Assembly (NCBI GenBank): GCA_023435265.1
Contig: JAEYRZ010000029.1
Location: 1 to 40,020 of the forward strand
Source of the DNA: Pseudomonadota bacterium
GTDB lineage: Bacteria; Desulfobacterota; Desulfobacteria; Desulfobacterales; Desulfosarcinaceae
Length of the DNA stretch: 40,020 nt
Direction of reading: 5' to 3'
Shown here: positions 25,320 through 33,857 of the stretch, one piece after another
Layout of the letters: each line of letters opens with the position of its first letter
How positions within the stretch are numbered: the stretch's first letter is position 1
Program-made: the position numbers and the translations under genes
The notes under the pieces: generated by a model
Told to the model about the DNA's origin: nothing
Databases searched by the model: none
Seen by the model: only the letters and a program-made list of their open reading frames with translations

Positions 25320-28300
25320 TCATGTTGTACTTGAATCAATGAGCGCTTCTCTCAAGCGGCCGATCAGGTTTCCGTCGGGGCGGTCATGGAAAATGCCCTG
25401 GCCGGCGGTCTCCAGGCCCCGCAGAAAAACATAGTAGACCCCGCCGAAATGGCGTTCATAGACATAGTCCTGCTTCCGGCAACGCAGCAACTGATCCAGG
25501 GCGACGGCATAAAGATGATATTGCAGGAAGTAATAGGAATCGGTCATGACCGGCCCCAGGTTCTGAGGGGCATAGGCTTCACGTCCTCTGCCGAGCCGAT
25601 TGGATTTCCAATCCACAAGGTAATAGCGCCCGCCCTCTTGAAAGACCATGTCGATGAAGCCTTTGAGGTAGCCCTCCACAGGAGCGAACGTCAATCTTTC
25701 GAGGGCCTGCCGGCACTCGCGCAGTGTGTCCGGTATGAGGCCGGCGAATTGGGCGCTCAAGCGGGTTGCGTCGATACGCTTCAGCGGAACGTAAAATTCC
25801 ATCTCGTTGATGCGCTGCCTCGCATCGACCCGGGCCAGGGACCCGCCGTGCAGGCCCGGCAGTTCCCGCGTGACCAGGGTCGCGAGCATGCGCAGGATCG
25901 CGGCGCCCCATGCCGGATCGTATCCGTATGCCTTGAGTTTGCGGTCCACCAGCTGCGCGTACCCCTCGACCACCGGATCTCCGAAACCGGCATGCTCCAG
26001 CAGGTCGTGAAAAAAAAGGCCGGCCCGCACACCGCCCGGGAAATCGAACAGGCTGGAGAAATCAACGCCGTCCTCCGATGATTCCGGCTCGGCATCCTGG
26101 TCGCGGTCGGGAATTTCCACTGCCGCGGCGTGTGCGCCGCTGGTTAGGGACGAAAAACTGACCATGCGCCAGGGTTCCCGGATCGGGGTGCGGAAGGTCC
26201 GGCAGTGCAATTCGGTTTCGGGAGCCCCAGCGGTGCAAGCCCTTGCCGCGGTGCCGGCCGGCAGAGATTCCAGACGGATGGCGCCTTCGGAAGCAGCCGC
26301 CAGCGCCGTGAGATCGTCGCGCATGGCTCGATCGGTCAATGTCGAGACGCGCATCTTGAAGGTGCCGTACCAGTCGCCGTTCAAATCGACCTCCGGGCCG
26401 TGCAGCAGATAGGCAGGGGCGGACACCTCGCAATTGCGGATACGGCCCCAGACCCAGTAGCAGCGCCGCCGCGCCCGGGTCAGGGCGACATAAAGCATGC
26501 GCAGGTTCTCCGAAAGGGTTTCCTTGAGCATCTGCAGTCGGCAGCGCTCCGGCAGATCGGGGCCGATGGCCAGCGTCAGTTGCTGGTCGGCCTGAGGATC
26601 ATGAAAAACGGCAGCCTGGCTTTCCTCACGCACGCCGGTCCATGTAAAGGGACAGAAAACAATCTCGAATTGCAGTCCTTTGCTGCGGTGCATGGTGATA
26701 ATCTGCACGGCATGCGCATCGCTCTCCAGACGAAGCTCCCGGGCTTCGTCACCGGCGGCACCCGAACCGTTCTGGCGCGCAAACCATTTCACCAGGCCCT
26801 CGGGACCCAGCCGCTGCTGCGATTCGGCCTGGTGCAGCAATTCGGCCAGGTGGAGCAGGTTGGTCACCCGCCGCTCTCCTGAATCGAGCGCCAACAAACG
26901 CGCCTTGACCCCCTCCTCGCGCACCAGCCGGCTGAACATACGATAAAAGCCGTGCGCAACCCATTCGCGATGGTACTCGCCAAAGCGCATCCAGCGCCGC
27001 TCCCAGGCGGCCGGAATTTCTTCGCCGGACGGATCGACCAGATCGGCTGCCCGCACGCCCAGCAAGTCGGTGCTCAAAGCCGTCCGCACCCGTACGGCAT
27101 CGGAGGGTTCGAGTACCGCCTGCAGGAGAAATCGCAGTTGTCCGGCCTCGGATGTATCGAACACATTTCCGGCGCTGTGCAGAACCGCCGGGACGTTAAC
27201 GCCATCGAGTGCTTTTTTGACCTGTTGGGCCTGGCGATGGCTGCGGGTCAGAACCGCTATCGACTCGGCCGCGAGCGGATTTTCAGGATCGTTCAGCAGG
27301 CGCGCGATCTCGCCTGCGACGGCCGAGGAAATCGTATCGACCGCCGCTTGCCGTGACATCGGCGGCGTGACCACCGGCTCGGCACTCAGCGGCAGGTGCC
27401 ACAGCACCATTCCAGGTGTCCCGCTGTCCACGGCCTGTTCTGCCGGCACGGCTGCCTCGTAGTTGATGCGTCCAATGCCGAAGGGTTTTTCCCGGCGACC
27501 GAATACGGTGTTGACGGCACGGATCAGTTCCGGCGCGGAGCGAAAATTACGGGTCAGGGTATAGGCAGTCGGTACGTCGCGGGCGGCCCGCAGATAAGCG
27601 TAAACATCGGCACCGCGAAAACTGTAGATAGCCTGTTTGGGATCCCCGATCATAAAAAGCAGCGGCTGCCCCCCGTTGAAGAGGCGCGTGAAGATCTCAT
27701 ACTGCAGCGGGTCGGTGTCTTGAAATTCATCCACCAGCACGCCGCGGTATTGACTTCGAACCGCCTCGGCCAGTGCGTCGCCCCGCCCCTCTATCAGTGT
27801 CGCCCTGTGGAGCTGGAGCAGCAGATCGTCGAAGTGCAGGACCTGACGATCCTGCTTCTTGCGCCCCAGCCGATCCCGGGCCTGTCGCAGGAAACGGACT
27901 TTCAGGTAGCGTACGTAGTGCGCGAGCTGACCTTCCAGGCGTGCCTGGACATCGACGGCTTCCTGGCAGAGGTCGAAGAAGGGATGCCGGGGCGTGGACC
28001 GCTTTTTGCGCGTCGCCTTGATCAGGAATGCCAGCCCCCAGTGTTCGGCGCCGGGAGGGAGCGGATAGCGGCCGTTCCATCGGTCCAGTGAAGCGGCCAG
28101 CATGTCGAGGCATGCCCGGCGCGGCGAAACGCCGGTGGATGGATCCTGGGCGCAGACACCGTAAAACTTGCCATTCAAATCCGGCGTATCGAGCAGATCG
28201 ATCACCATCGATCGTACTGCGGGCCATTGCGCATGCATCTCGCGCGCAACGCGGCGCCACTCACGGATGGCACTCAGGCGCGGCTTGCGCTGGTCCGGCA

Positions 28301-28880
28301 GGATGCGCACATAGGGGTAGCGGCAGCGGTTGAATTCCTCTGCCAGTTGCTCGGGGCCTTTGAGTTTCTGGAGCACATAGGACGCAAGTTCGGCCGGTGC
28401 GGAACAAACATTGCGCCGCCAGAAATCGTCGGCCGCTTCCTGAAGCAGTCCGGACTGATCCTGGATCAGCTCGGTTCGGAAGAGCTGGCCGGTTTCGAAG
28501 GCGAAATGCTGCAGTACACGCTGGCAGAATCCATGGATCGTGAAAATCGCCGCGCGATCGAAATCGATCAGGGCGGCCTGCACCCGGCTGCGGATCCGTT
28601 CGCGTTCGGTGCGCGCAGCCAGGGCGGTCAGCAGGGCGTCGGCCGGACCGCCTGTGAGGGCGGCACGAACATCGTTGAGCTTTTTCCGGATTCGGCCTTT
28701 CAACTCCTCGGTGGCGGCTTTGGTGTACGTCACCACCAGGATCTGGTCGACCGTCAATCCGAGTTCGGCCACCAGGCGGGCATACAATCCGGCAATGGTG
28801 TATGTCTTGCCCGTACCCGCGCCGGCCTCGATCAGATTGACGCCTGCAAGGGGCGCCTGTGCGATGTCGAAGGGTGTCAT
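25320..28880 (-). CDS. recB: Exodeoxyribonuclease V beta subunit (RecB)
   Basis: 3'-5' helicase and nuclease subunit of RecBCD. The 1186-residue protein has the family length. Helicase motifs in order are EAGAGTGKTYT (Walker A), DEFQDTDPLQYEIF, MIGDPKQAIYSFRGADVYAYL, TRNFRSAPELI, MHRSKGLQFEI and LYVALTRARRR. The C-terminal nuclease domain keeps the metal-binding residues in GFIDMVF and DWKSN. Its ATG overlaps the stop codon of the flhB-C-like gene (ATGA), and recD follows after 4 bp. RecC, which normally stands next to recB, is not in the window. Confidence 0.96.
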   Translation of the reverse strand: MTPFDIAQAPLAGVNLIEAGAGTGKTYTIAGLYARLVAELGLTVDQILVVTYTKAATEELKGRIRKKLNDVRAALTGGPADALLTALAARTERERIRSRVQAALIDFDRAAIFTIHGFCQRVLQHFAFETGQLFRTELIQDQSGLLQEAADDFWRRNVCSAPAELASYVLQKLKGPEQLAEEFNRCRYPYVRILPDQRKPRLSAIREWRRVAREMHAQWPAVRSMVIDLLDTPDLNGKFYGVCAQDPSTGVSPRRACLDMLAASLDRWNGRYPLPPGAEHWGLAFLIKATRKKRSTPRHPFFDLCQEAVDVQARLEGQLAHYVRYLKVRFLRQARDRLGRKKQDRQVLHFDDLLLQLHRATLIEGRGDALAEAVRSQYRGVLVDEFQDTDPLQYEIFTRLFNGGQPLLFMIGDPKQAIYSFRGADVYAYLRAARDVPTAYTLTRNFRSAPELIRAVNTVFGRREKPFGIGRINYEAAVPAEQAVDSGTPGMVLWHLPLSAEPVVTPPMSRQAAVDTISSAVAGEIARLLNDPENPLAAESIAVLTRSHRQAQQVKKALDGVNVPAVLHSAGNVFDTSEAGQLRFLLQAVLEPSDAVRVRTALSTDLLGVRAADLVDPSGEEIPAAWERRWMRFGEYHREWVAHGFYRMFSRLVREEGVKARLLALDSGERRVTNLLHLAELLHQAESQQRLGPEGLVKWFARQNGSGAAGDEARELRLESDAHAVQIITMHRSKGLQFEIVFCPFTWTGVREESQAAVFHDPQADQQLTLAIGPDLPERCRLQMLKETLSENLRMLYVALTRARRRCYWVWGRIRNCEVSAPAYLLHGPEVDLNGDWYGTFKMRVSTLTDRAMRDDLTALAAASEGAIRLESLPAGTAARACTAGAPETELHCRTFRTPIREPWRMVSFSSLTSGAHAAAVEIPDRDQDAEPESSEDGVDFSSLFDFPGGVRAGLFFHDLLEHAGFGDPVVEGYAQLVDRKLKAYGYDPAWGAAILRMLATLVTRELPGLHGGSLARVDARQRINEMEFYVPLKRIDATRLSAQFAGLIPDTLRECRQALERLTFAPVEGYLKGFIDMVFQEGGRYYLVDWKSNRLGRGREAYAPQNLGPVMTDSYYFLQYHLYAVALDQLLRCRKQDYVYERHFGGVYYVFLRGLETAGQGIFHDRPDGNLIGRLREALIDSSTT

Positions 28881-29179
28881 GACGGCATCGATGACCGCTG
28901 ATTGAGACGGTAGACGAAGACCAGCACCTCGGCAACGGCGCGATAAAGTTCGGCGGGAATCTCGCGCTCCACATCAAGGGCTTCGAGCAGCTGCGCCAGA
29001 TTGGCATCCTCTACCATCGGCACCTGATGCTCGCGGGCCATGGCCACGATCCGCTCGGCCGTTTTGCCACGGCCTCTGGCGACCACCCGCGGCGCCGCGT
29101 CTTTCTTTTCATCATAGCGCAGCGCTGCCGCCTTCTTAAGCTTCGCGCTATCTGGAGCGGGCATGTTTTTTCGATCCAT
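28877..29179 (-). CDS. FlhB C-terminal-domain-like protein (FlhX/YlqH type)
   Basis: A 100-residue soluble protein matching only the cytoplasmic C-terminal domain of the flagellar export switch FlhB. Visible are ALRYDEKKDAAPRVVARGRGKTAERI, the IP-VEDANLAQLL stretch, and REIPAELYRAVAEVLVFVYRLN. The membrane part and the NPTH autocleavage site of full FlhB are absent. Such short homologues next to a FliK-like gene are known (ylqG-ylqH in Bacillus, FlhX in other bacteria) and may tune export specificity. The ATG at 29179 has AAGG seven bases upstream. The gene overlaps recB by 4 bp and starts 9 bp after the fliK-like gene. Confidence 0.88.
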   Translation of the reverse strand: MDRKNMPAPDSAKLKKAAALRYDEKKDAAPRVVARGRGKTAERIVAMAREHQVPMVEDANLAQLLEALDVEREIPAELYRAVAEVLVFVYRLNQRSSMPS

Positions 29180-29188
29180 CTTTATACC

Positions 29189-30427
29189 TTATACTTTCAC
29201 ATCGATGCGCCGGGCTTCAACCGTGCAGCGCCCCTCTTCCTGCAGGAAACGGATGATTTGCTCTTCGCCGGCATGCACCGTCAGCAGGACCGGTTCAAAA
29301 TGCGGCGACAACGCGGCGTTCATTTCATCCAGTCTCGCCTCGACGGCGGCGCGGACATCCGCATCAGCCACATGCAGGTCGACGCGCAATCCTTTGCCCT
29401 GCATGCACAGATCCGCGCGCAGGGCGCCCAGCCGGTCCATCTGGAGCAGCAGGGCCACCTGGTAAACCAGACCGTCGGGCGACTGCCGGTTGTCTTTGGT
29501 AGGATAATGAATCCGCAGCGCGACGGGGCGGGCCTGGTTTTCCATCGCCAGCCAATGAACCGTCACCTGTCCGTAATCGCTTGACCCGCGTTGAACCAGC
29601 CGCTCCTGCTGGTGCTCGATCGACGCCAGCATCTGAGAAACGCCGCGGCGCAGAAGATCCAACGCTTTTTGCGGCAGCGCCGCAAGGGCCGGATGCCGAA
29701 GTTCGCCGCCCGGTGCGAGCGCCTCTTTGAGGAAGATCAGGTTGGGTTTTAAATCGCGGCGCAGAATATTGGCCGCGGAAAAATCACCGCTCGAGGCCGG
29801 CGCCGCCTCGGTTTCGGCTCGCCCCGCGGCCTGCGCAGGTTCCGCAGACCGTTCGGAGTACTTGATCCCGCCAGCATTGTGGAGCAGGTCGGCCATTCTG
29901 CGTTCAAACAAGATTCCGCCCTCTTCCGTGAAATGCCGCAATTGGGCGGCGACCTGTTCACCCGGCAGGGAAGGTATCAACGGTATCAGGTGTGCCCTGA
30001 CCGCCGAAAGGGCCTGCCGGACGTCGGCGGCCAACGTCGAGGCAGCGGCACGGATGCCCGCAGCCGGTTCGGTCAAGCGCCCGATCAGTTCGATCAGTCG
30101 GCGTCGCTCCGCGGGCGAAAAAAGTTCGAGCGTTTCCGGACCGCTCAGGGACTGCCCGGGCTTCCCGACGGCCTCGCTATCAAGGCGGAGGTGCATCGGC
30201 GGACCGGTTGCGACCACTTGCAGTGGGAGCAGTTGGCCCGGTTTGACCGCGATACCGGTTTGGGCCAGGGCACGATGTCCGCCCAGGTCGATCAGAATGC
30301 GACCGTCGCTTTCAAGCCGAAGGACACGGCCGGTCAAGCGGTCGCCCGGAGCCAGTTCGGGCGGTCCGCTGCTGCGCCGATCCTCCGGAGCGGCGACGAT
30401 GGCCTTGATGATGCCGCTGATATCCAC
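29189..30427 (-). CDS. FliK-like hook-length control protein
   Basis: A 412-residue protein with an N-terminal small barrel-like part (about 25-75), an Ala/Glu-rich middle (about 190-215) and a C-terminal Flg_hook-like domain (about 280-380). The last contains WLAMENQARPVALRIHYP, LLQMDRLGALRADLCMQGKGLRVDLHV and a helix with RLDEMNAALS. FliK proteins sense hook length and switch export substrate through FlhB; the adjacent FlhB-C-like protein fits this. No flagellar structural genes are nearby, so this may be an accessory or diverged copy. Translation starts at a GTG (30427) with only a weak GGG-type site upstream. Confidence 0.8.
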   Translation of the reverse strand: MDISGIIKAIVAAPEDRRSSGPPELAPGDRLTGRVLRLESDGRILIDLGGHRALAQTGIAVKPGQLLPLQVVATGPPMHLRLDSEAVGKPGQSLSGPETLELFSPAERRRLIELIGRLTEPAAGIRAAASTLAADVRQALSAVRAHLIPLIPSLPGEQVAAQLRHFTEEGGILFERRMADLLHNAGGIKYSERSAEPAQAAGRAETEAAPASSGDFSAANILRRDLKPNLIFLKEALAPGGELRHPALAALPQKALDLLRRGVSQMLASIEHQQERLVQRGSSDYGQVTVHWLAMENQARPVALRIHYPTKDNRQSPDGLVYQVALLLQMDRLGALRADLCMQGKGLRVDLHVADADVRAAVEARLDEMNAALSPHFEPVLLTVHAGEEQIIRFLQEEGRCTVEARRIDVKV

Positions 30428-30672
30428 GATGTACCCTATAGCACACCACCGGCCGTATTGCCCACCCGGAGTAATGCATTCAACCTGAACAAACCGGCGC
30501 GGTCGGTCAGATCCCGCCGGGAAGCGCCTGTTGCTCCAGCGCGGTAACGCTTACTCCTGTGCTCGCGGTGCACGCTGTGTTAAAAAGGTTGTATCGCCGT
30601 TCCGCAGTTTGTGCGGGCGTGACGATGGGACGCCGTCCCGGCAACCCGAATCCATAGAAAAGAGGCACTACG

Positions 30673-31107
30673 ATGAACGAATCGCCCCGAAGCCATTTCG
30701 CAGCCAAGCATCCCGCCGGCACCACGGTGCCGTCCGAGGTGAAGGCCGGGTTGGAAGCACGTATCGAAAAGGGCTGCATCACCTGCGCCGCCGCCCATGC
30801 CGTCGCCCGGGCACTGTCCATCCATCCGGAAGGGGTCGGCCAGGCCATCGACCTTCTGGAGGGCCGCATCGAAAAATGTCAGCTCGGTCTGTTCGGATAC
30901 GGCGCGCGCAAAAAGATCGTCGACGCCGGCCAAGCAGTCGATCCCAAGATTCGCGAAACCATTTTGGCCGCTTCCCTGAACGGCTGCCTGACCTGCGGCG
31001 ATGCCTGGACGATCGCCGAGCGCCTCGCCGTTCCGCGCCTCGCCATCGGTACGGCCTGTGAAAGCCTGGGCATCAAGGTCGTCCGCTGCCAGCTGGGGGC
31101 TTTTTAA
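30673..31107 (+). CDS. Unrecognised protein with two Cys-rich helix-turn-helix-like repeats
   Basis: A 144-residue protein that I cannot assign to a named family with certainty. It is an internal duplication. Repeat 1 (about 25-73) and repeat 2 (about 93-143) share the plan I-x-GCxTCxxA-xx-A-xx-L-x(10)-A-xx-L-x-I-x(2-4)-CQLG-x-F. Cys35/Cys38/Cys69 and Cys105/Cys108/Cys139 occupy equivalent positions with the same 34-residue spacing between first and last. Between the cysteines the pattern (AWTIAERLAV-x(4)-IGTACESLGI) reads like a helix-turn-helix. A metal- or Fe-S-binding DNA-binding protein is a reasonable guess, not shown. ATG at 30673 has GAGG nine bases upstream. The stop lies about 45 bp before the TPP riboswitch core. 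The 245-bp gap to the divergent fliK-like gene has a small hairpin (30628-30640) but nothing I can name. Confidence 0.75.
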   Translation: MNESPRSHFAAKHPAGTTVPSEVKAGLEARIEKGCITCAAAHAVARALSIHPEGVGQAIDLLEGRIEKCQLGLFGYGARKKIVDAGQAVDPKIRETILAASLNGCLTCGDAWTIAERLAVPRLAIGTACESLGIKVVRCQLGAF

Positions 31108-31150
31108 ATTAATAGGATTGCTTTTCATGCGGATCGCCCCTAAGATCGGC

Positions 31151-31230
31151 GCCACGCTAGGGGTGCGGATAAGCTGAGATTAAACCCTTGGAACCTGATC
31201 CGGGTAATTCCGGCGCAGGGAAGCGGGCCG
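31151..31230 (+). ncRNA. TPP riboswitch (THI element)
   Basis: Classical thi-box features are in place: GCTAGGGGTGC (31156-31166), GCTGAGA (31173-31179), then ACCTGATCCGGGTAAT and CCGGCGCAGGGAAGCG running to 31225. CGCT (31155-31158) and AGCG (31222-31225) close the P1 stem. It stands directly before thiC and a terminator, so it should switch off thiC when thiamine pyrophosphate is plentiful. Confidence 0.95.
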
Positions 31231-31272
31231 GCCGATGTGTCGCCGACCGGTCGCATACCTTTGGACTGAAAT

Positions 31273-31307
31273 GCCGTATCCGCACGACAGCCGGATACGG
31301 CTTTTTT
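31273..31307 (+). terminator. Riboswitch-controlled terminator before thiC
   Basis: Perfect 10-bp stem GCCGTATCCG (31273-31282) / CGGATACGGC (31292-31301), a 9-base loop, then six T. It lies 48 bp after the TPP riboswitch and 30 bp before thiC, showing that control is by transcription termination rather than by hiding the ribosome-binding site, which remains free at 31327-31332. Confidence 0.9.
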
Positions 31308-31336
31308 ATTCATCTGCGGCACACCCAGGAGGATGC

Positions 31337-32623
31337 ATGGACCTTCCGACCCAAATGACTTCGGCCCGAAAGGGCATCATCACCCCCCAGATGGAGGCGG
31401 TACTGCGGAGCGAATCGATCGGCCCGGAAGCGCTGCTGAACGGCCTGGCCTCGGGCCGCATCGTCATCCCCGCCAACCGGAAACACACGAGTCTCAAAGG
31501 CGGCGGCGTCGGTGCCGGGCTGCGCACGAAAATCAATGTCAACCTGGGGGTTTCGAGCGATTGCTGCAGGCCCGAAATGGAAATGCTCAAAGTCCGGCAG
31601 GCCGTTGAGCTGAAAGCCGACGCCATTATGGACCTGAGCACGGTGGGCGGCGGGGATTTCCGGCGGCGCCTCGTCGATATGTCACCAGTGATGATCGGCA
31701 CCGTGCCGGTCTATGATATTTTTCAGGACAAACGTCTGCGGATGACCGAAATCGGGGTGGATGACTTTTTCGACACGGTCCGCCGGCATGCGGCGGACGG
31801 TGCCGATTTTATGACCATTCACGCGGGGTTGAACCGAACCGCGGTCGAGCGCCTGCGCAAAAATGAACGCCTCACGCATGTGGTCAGCCGCGGCGGCGCC
31901 ATCCTGTTCGACTGGATGATCGCCAACGACCGGGAGAATCCATTCTACGAACATTTCGATCGGCTTTTGGAAATCTGCCGCGAATATGATATCACCCTCA
32001 GCCTTGGGGACGGTCTGCGGCCCGGCTCTTTGAGGGATGCCACCGATGCGCCGCAGATCCAGGAACTGATCGTCCTGGGCGAGTTGACCAAAGCCGCATG
32101 GCAGCAGGATGTCCAGGTCATGATCGAAGGGCCGGGGCACGTGCCGCTCAATGAAATCGCGGCCAATATGCAACTACAGAAAAAGCTTTGCCATGGCGCC
32201 CCCTTCTACGTCCTGGGGCCGCTGGTGACCGACGTGGCTCCGGGCTGGGACCATATCACCTCGGCCATCGGCGGAGCGCTTGCGGCGGCGCACGGGGCGG
32301 ATTTTCTCTGCTATGTCACCCCGGCCGAGCACCTGCGGTTGCCGGACGAGAACGATGTCCGGGAAGGCATCATGGCCGCGCGCATTGCGGCGCACGCTGC
32401 CGACATCGCCAAAGGCCTGCCGGGTGCGATGGACTGGGACAACCGCATGAGCAAGGCGCGCGCCGAACTCGACTGGCCGGCGATGCTCGACCTTTCGCTC
32501 GACCCCGAAAAAGCGCGCGCCTACCGCGCGGCTTCCCTGCCCGAAGACGAATCGGTCTGCACGATGTGCGGAGACCTGTGCGCGGTTAAGCGCAGCCGCG
32601 CCGTAATGGATAAGATCAAATAA
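31337..32623 (+). CDS. thiC: Phosphomethylpyrimidine synthase
   Basis: Radical-SAM enzyme that rearranges 5-aminoimidazole ribotide into HMP phosphate, the pyrimidine half of thiamine. The 428-residue protein is the short form common in anaerobes. Visible are NVNLGVSSDC, MDLSTVGGGDF, VPVYDIFQ, SLGDGLRPGS, IEGPGHVPL and LGPLVTDVAPGWDHI. The C-terminal cluster motif is CTMCGDLC (CX2CX3C), one residue shorter than the CX2CX4C of E. coli-type ThiC; I believe this is usual for the short form. The ATG at 31337 is preceded by AGGAGG at only four bases; an ATG at 31333 is out of frame. It is controlled by the TPP riboswitch and terminator upstream, and hemW follows after 9 bp. Confidence 0.97.
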   Translation: MDLPTQMTSARKGIITPQMEAVLRSESIGPEALLNGLASGRIVIPANRKHTSLKGGGVGAGLRTKINVNLGVSSDCCRPEMEMLKVRQAVELKADAIMDLSTVGGGDFRRRLVDMSPVMIGTVPVYDIFQDKRLRMTEIGVDDFFDTVRRHAADGADFMTIHAGLNRTAVERLRKNERLTHVVSRGGAILFDWMIANDRENPFYEHFDRLLEICREYDITLSLGDGLRPGSLRDATDAPQIQELIVLGELTKAAWQQDVQVMIEGPGHVPLNEIAANMQLQKKLCHGAPFYVLGPLVTDVAPGWDHITSAIGGALAAAHGADFLCYVTPAEHLRLPDENDVREGIMAARIAAHAADIAKGLPGAMDWDNRMSKARAELDWPAMLDLSLDPEKARAYRAASLPEDESVCTMCGDLCAVKRSRAVMDKIK

Positions 32624-32632
32624 GGAAGCTTT

Positions 32633-33793
32633 ATGTCCAACTCGCCTCAAACCGAAACAGCAATCGGCATCTACATCCACATTCCGTTCTGCCAGCGCAA
32701 GTGCCGCTACTGCGATTTCTACTCCGTGACCGATCTGCAACGGATCCCCGACTATCTCGAAGCACTGCACAAGGAAATGGAACTGGCCGCCACGCCCGAT
32801 GCCAAAGCCGATACGCTCTACATCGGCGGCGGCACGCCGTCTCTGCTCACGCCCCGTCAGGTCGGACAAATCGTGGACTGGGCGGCGCAGTACTTCAACC
32901 TCAAGGCCGGTGCCGAAATGACGCTGGAAGTCAATCCGGCGACGGCCATGGCGCGCGACCTTCAGGATTACGCCGCCTTCGGCTTCAACCGCATCAGCAT
33001 CGGCATCCAATCATTCAACGATCGGCATCTGGCTTTTCTGGGCCGCCTGCATACCGCCGATCAGGCCCTGGCCGCGGTCAGGGCCGCAGTGGAGGCCGGG
33101 TTCGGCAACATCGGGTTGGACCTGATCTACGGCCTGCCCGACCAGACGCCGAGCTTGTGGAAAGCCGACCTGCTGCAGGCCTTGCGCCTAAAGCCCAAGC
33201 ACCTCGCCTGTTACATGTTGAGCTACGAACCGCATACCCCGTTGGAGGCCGACCGCCAGGCGGGCCGCATCGTCCCTCTTTCGGACCTGCGAACGGCCGA
33301 TCTCTTCCGTATGACGCACGATTTCCTCGGCGCCGCCGGATACGAGCACTACGAAATCTCCAACTTCTCTCAAGGTTCGCGCTGGCGCTCGATCCACAAC
33401 CAGAAGTATTGGAACTTCCTGCCGTACATCGGATTGGGCCCCTCGGCGCACAGCTGCCGGATGCCGCGGCGCTGGTGGAACCATCGACCGCTGGAGCACT
33501 ATCTCGCCGATCTCAAGCAAGGCCGGCTTCCGATCGCCGATCAGGAACAATTGAGCGACGAGCAGCGGTTGATCGAGGCAGTATATCTCGGTTTGCGACA
33601 GTCCGACGGCATCGACCTGAAATCCTTCCTGCTCGATTTCCAGATCGACTTCAAACTGTACTTTCACAAAGCGCTGGACCGCTTCACGGCTGAAGGCTGG
33701 CTCGCCCTCGATGCGCAGCGCTGCCGCCTGACACCGGAAGGCATGCTTTTTCTCGACCGGATCGTGGATGAACTGGTGGAATTGATCAATTGA
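32633..33793 (+). CDS. hemW: HemW-type radical SAM protein (haem chaperone)
   Basis: A 386-residue HemN-like radical SAM protein. The cluster motif is CQRKCRYCDF (Cys20, Cys24, Cys27; CX3CX2C), followed by the SAM-binding YIGGGTPSLL and FGFNRISIGIQSF. It ends with a HemN C-terminal domain. The YCDF form without a fourth cysteine marks HemW rather than the coproporphyrinogen dehydrogenase HemN. HemW is a haem-binding chaperone, so older names such as oxygen-independent coproporphyrinogen oxidase are misleading. It starts 9 bp after thiC and should be co-transcribed. The 64 bp to the convergent nucleotidase gene show no convincing terminator. Confidence 0.93.
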   Translation: MSNSPQTETAIGIYIHIPFCQRKCRYCDFYSVTDLQRIPDYLEALHKEMELAATPDAKADTLYIGGGTPSLLTPRQVGQIVDWAAQYFNLKAGAEMTLEVNPATAMARDLQDYAAFGFNRISIGIQSFNDRHLAFLGRLHTADQALAAVRAAVEAGFGNIGLDLIYGLPDQTPSLWKADLLQALRLKPKHLACYMLSYEPHTPLEADRQAGRIVPLSDLRTADLFRMTHDFLGAAGYEHYEISNFSQGSRWRSIHNQKYWNFLPYIGLGPSAHSCRMPRRWWNHRPLEHYLADLKQGRLPIADQEQLSDEQRLIEAVYLGLRQSDGIDLKSFLLDFQIDFKLYFHKALDRFTAEGWLALDAQRCRLTPEGMLFLDRIVDELVELIN

Positions 33794-33857
33794 AAACCGC
33801 TGCTTGTCTGGCTTCCGAAGGCTTGTTTTTCCAACACCCCGCCAGGCGGGCGACCGC

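Noticed and set aside
30600..30672. A riboswitch-like leader (hairpin GGGACGCCGTCCC followed by CCGGCAACCCG) before the duplicated Cys protein
   Set aside because: CCCGGCAACC recalls SAM riboswitches, but the other conserved parts are missing; only a small hairpin can be supported.
33794..33857. Bidirectional terminator between hemW and the nucleotidase-family gene
   Set aside because: CCCGC-CAG-GCGGG (33838-33850) is short and has no T-tract on either side.
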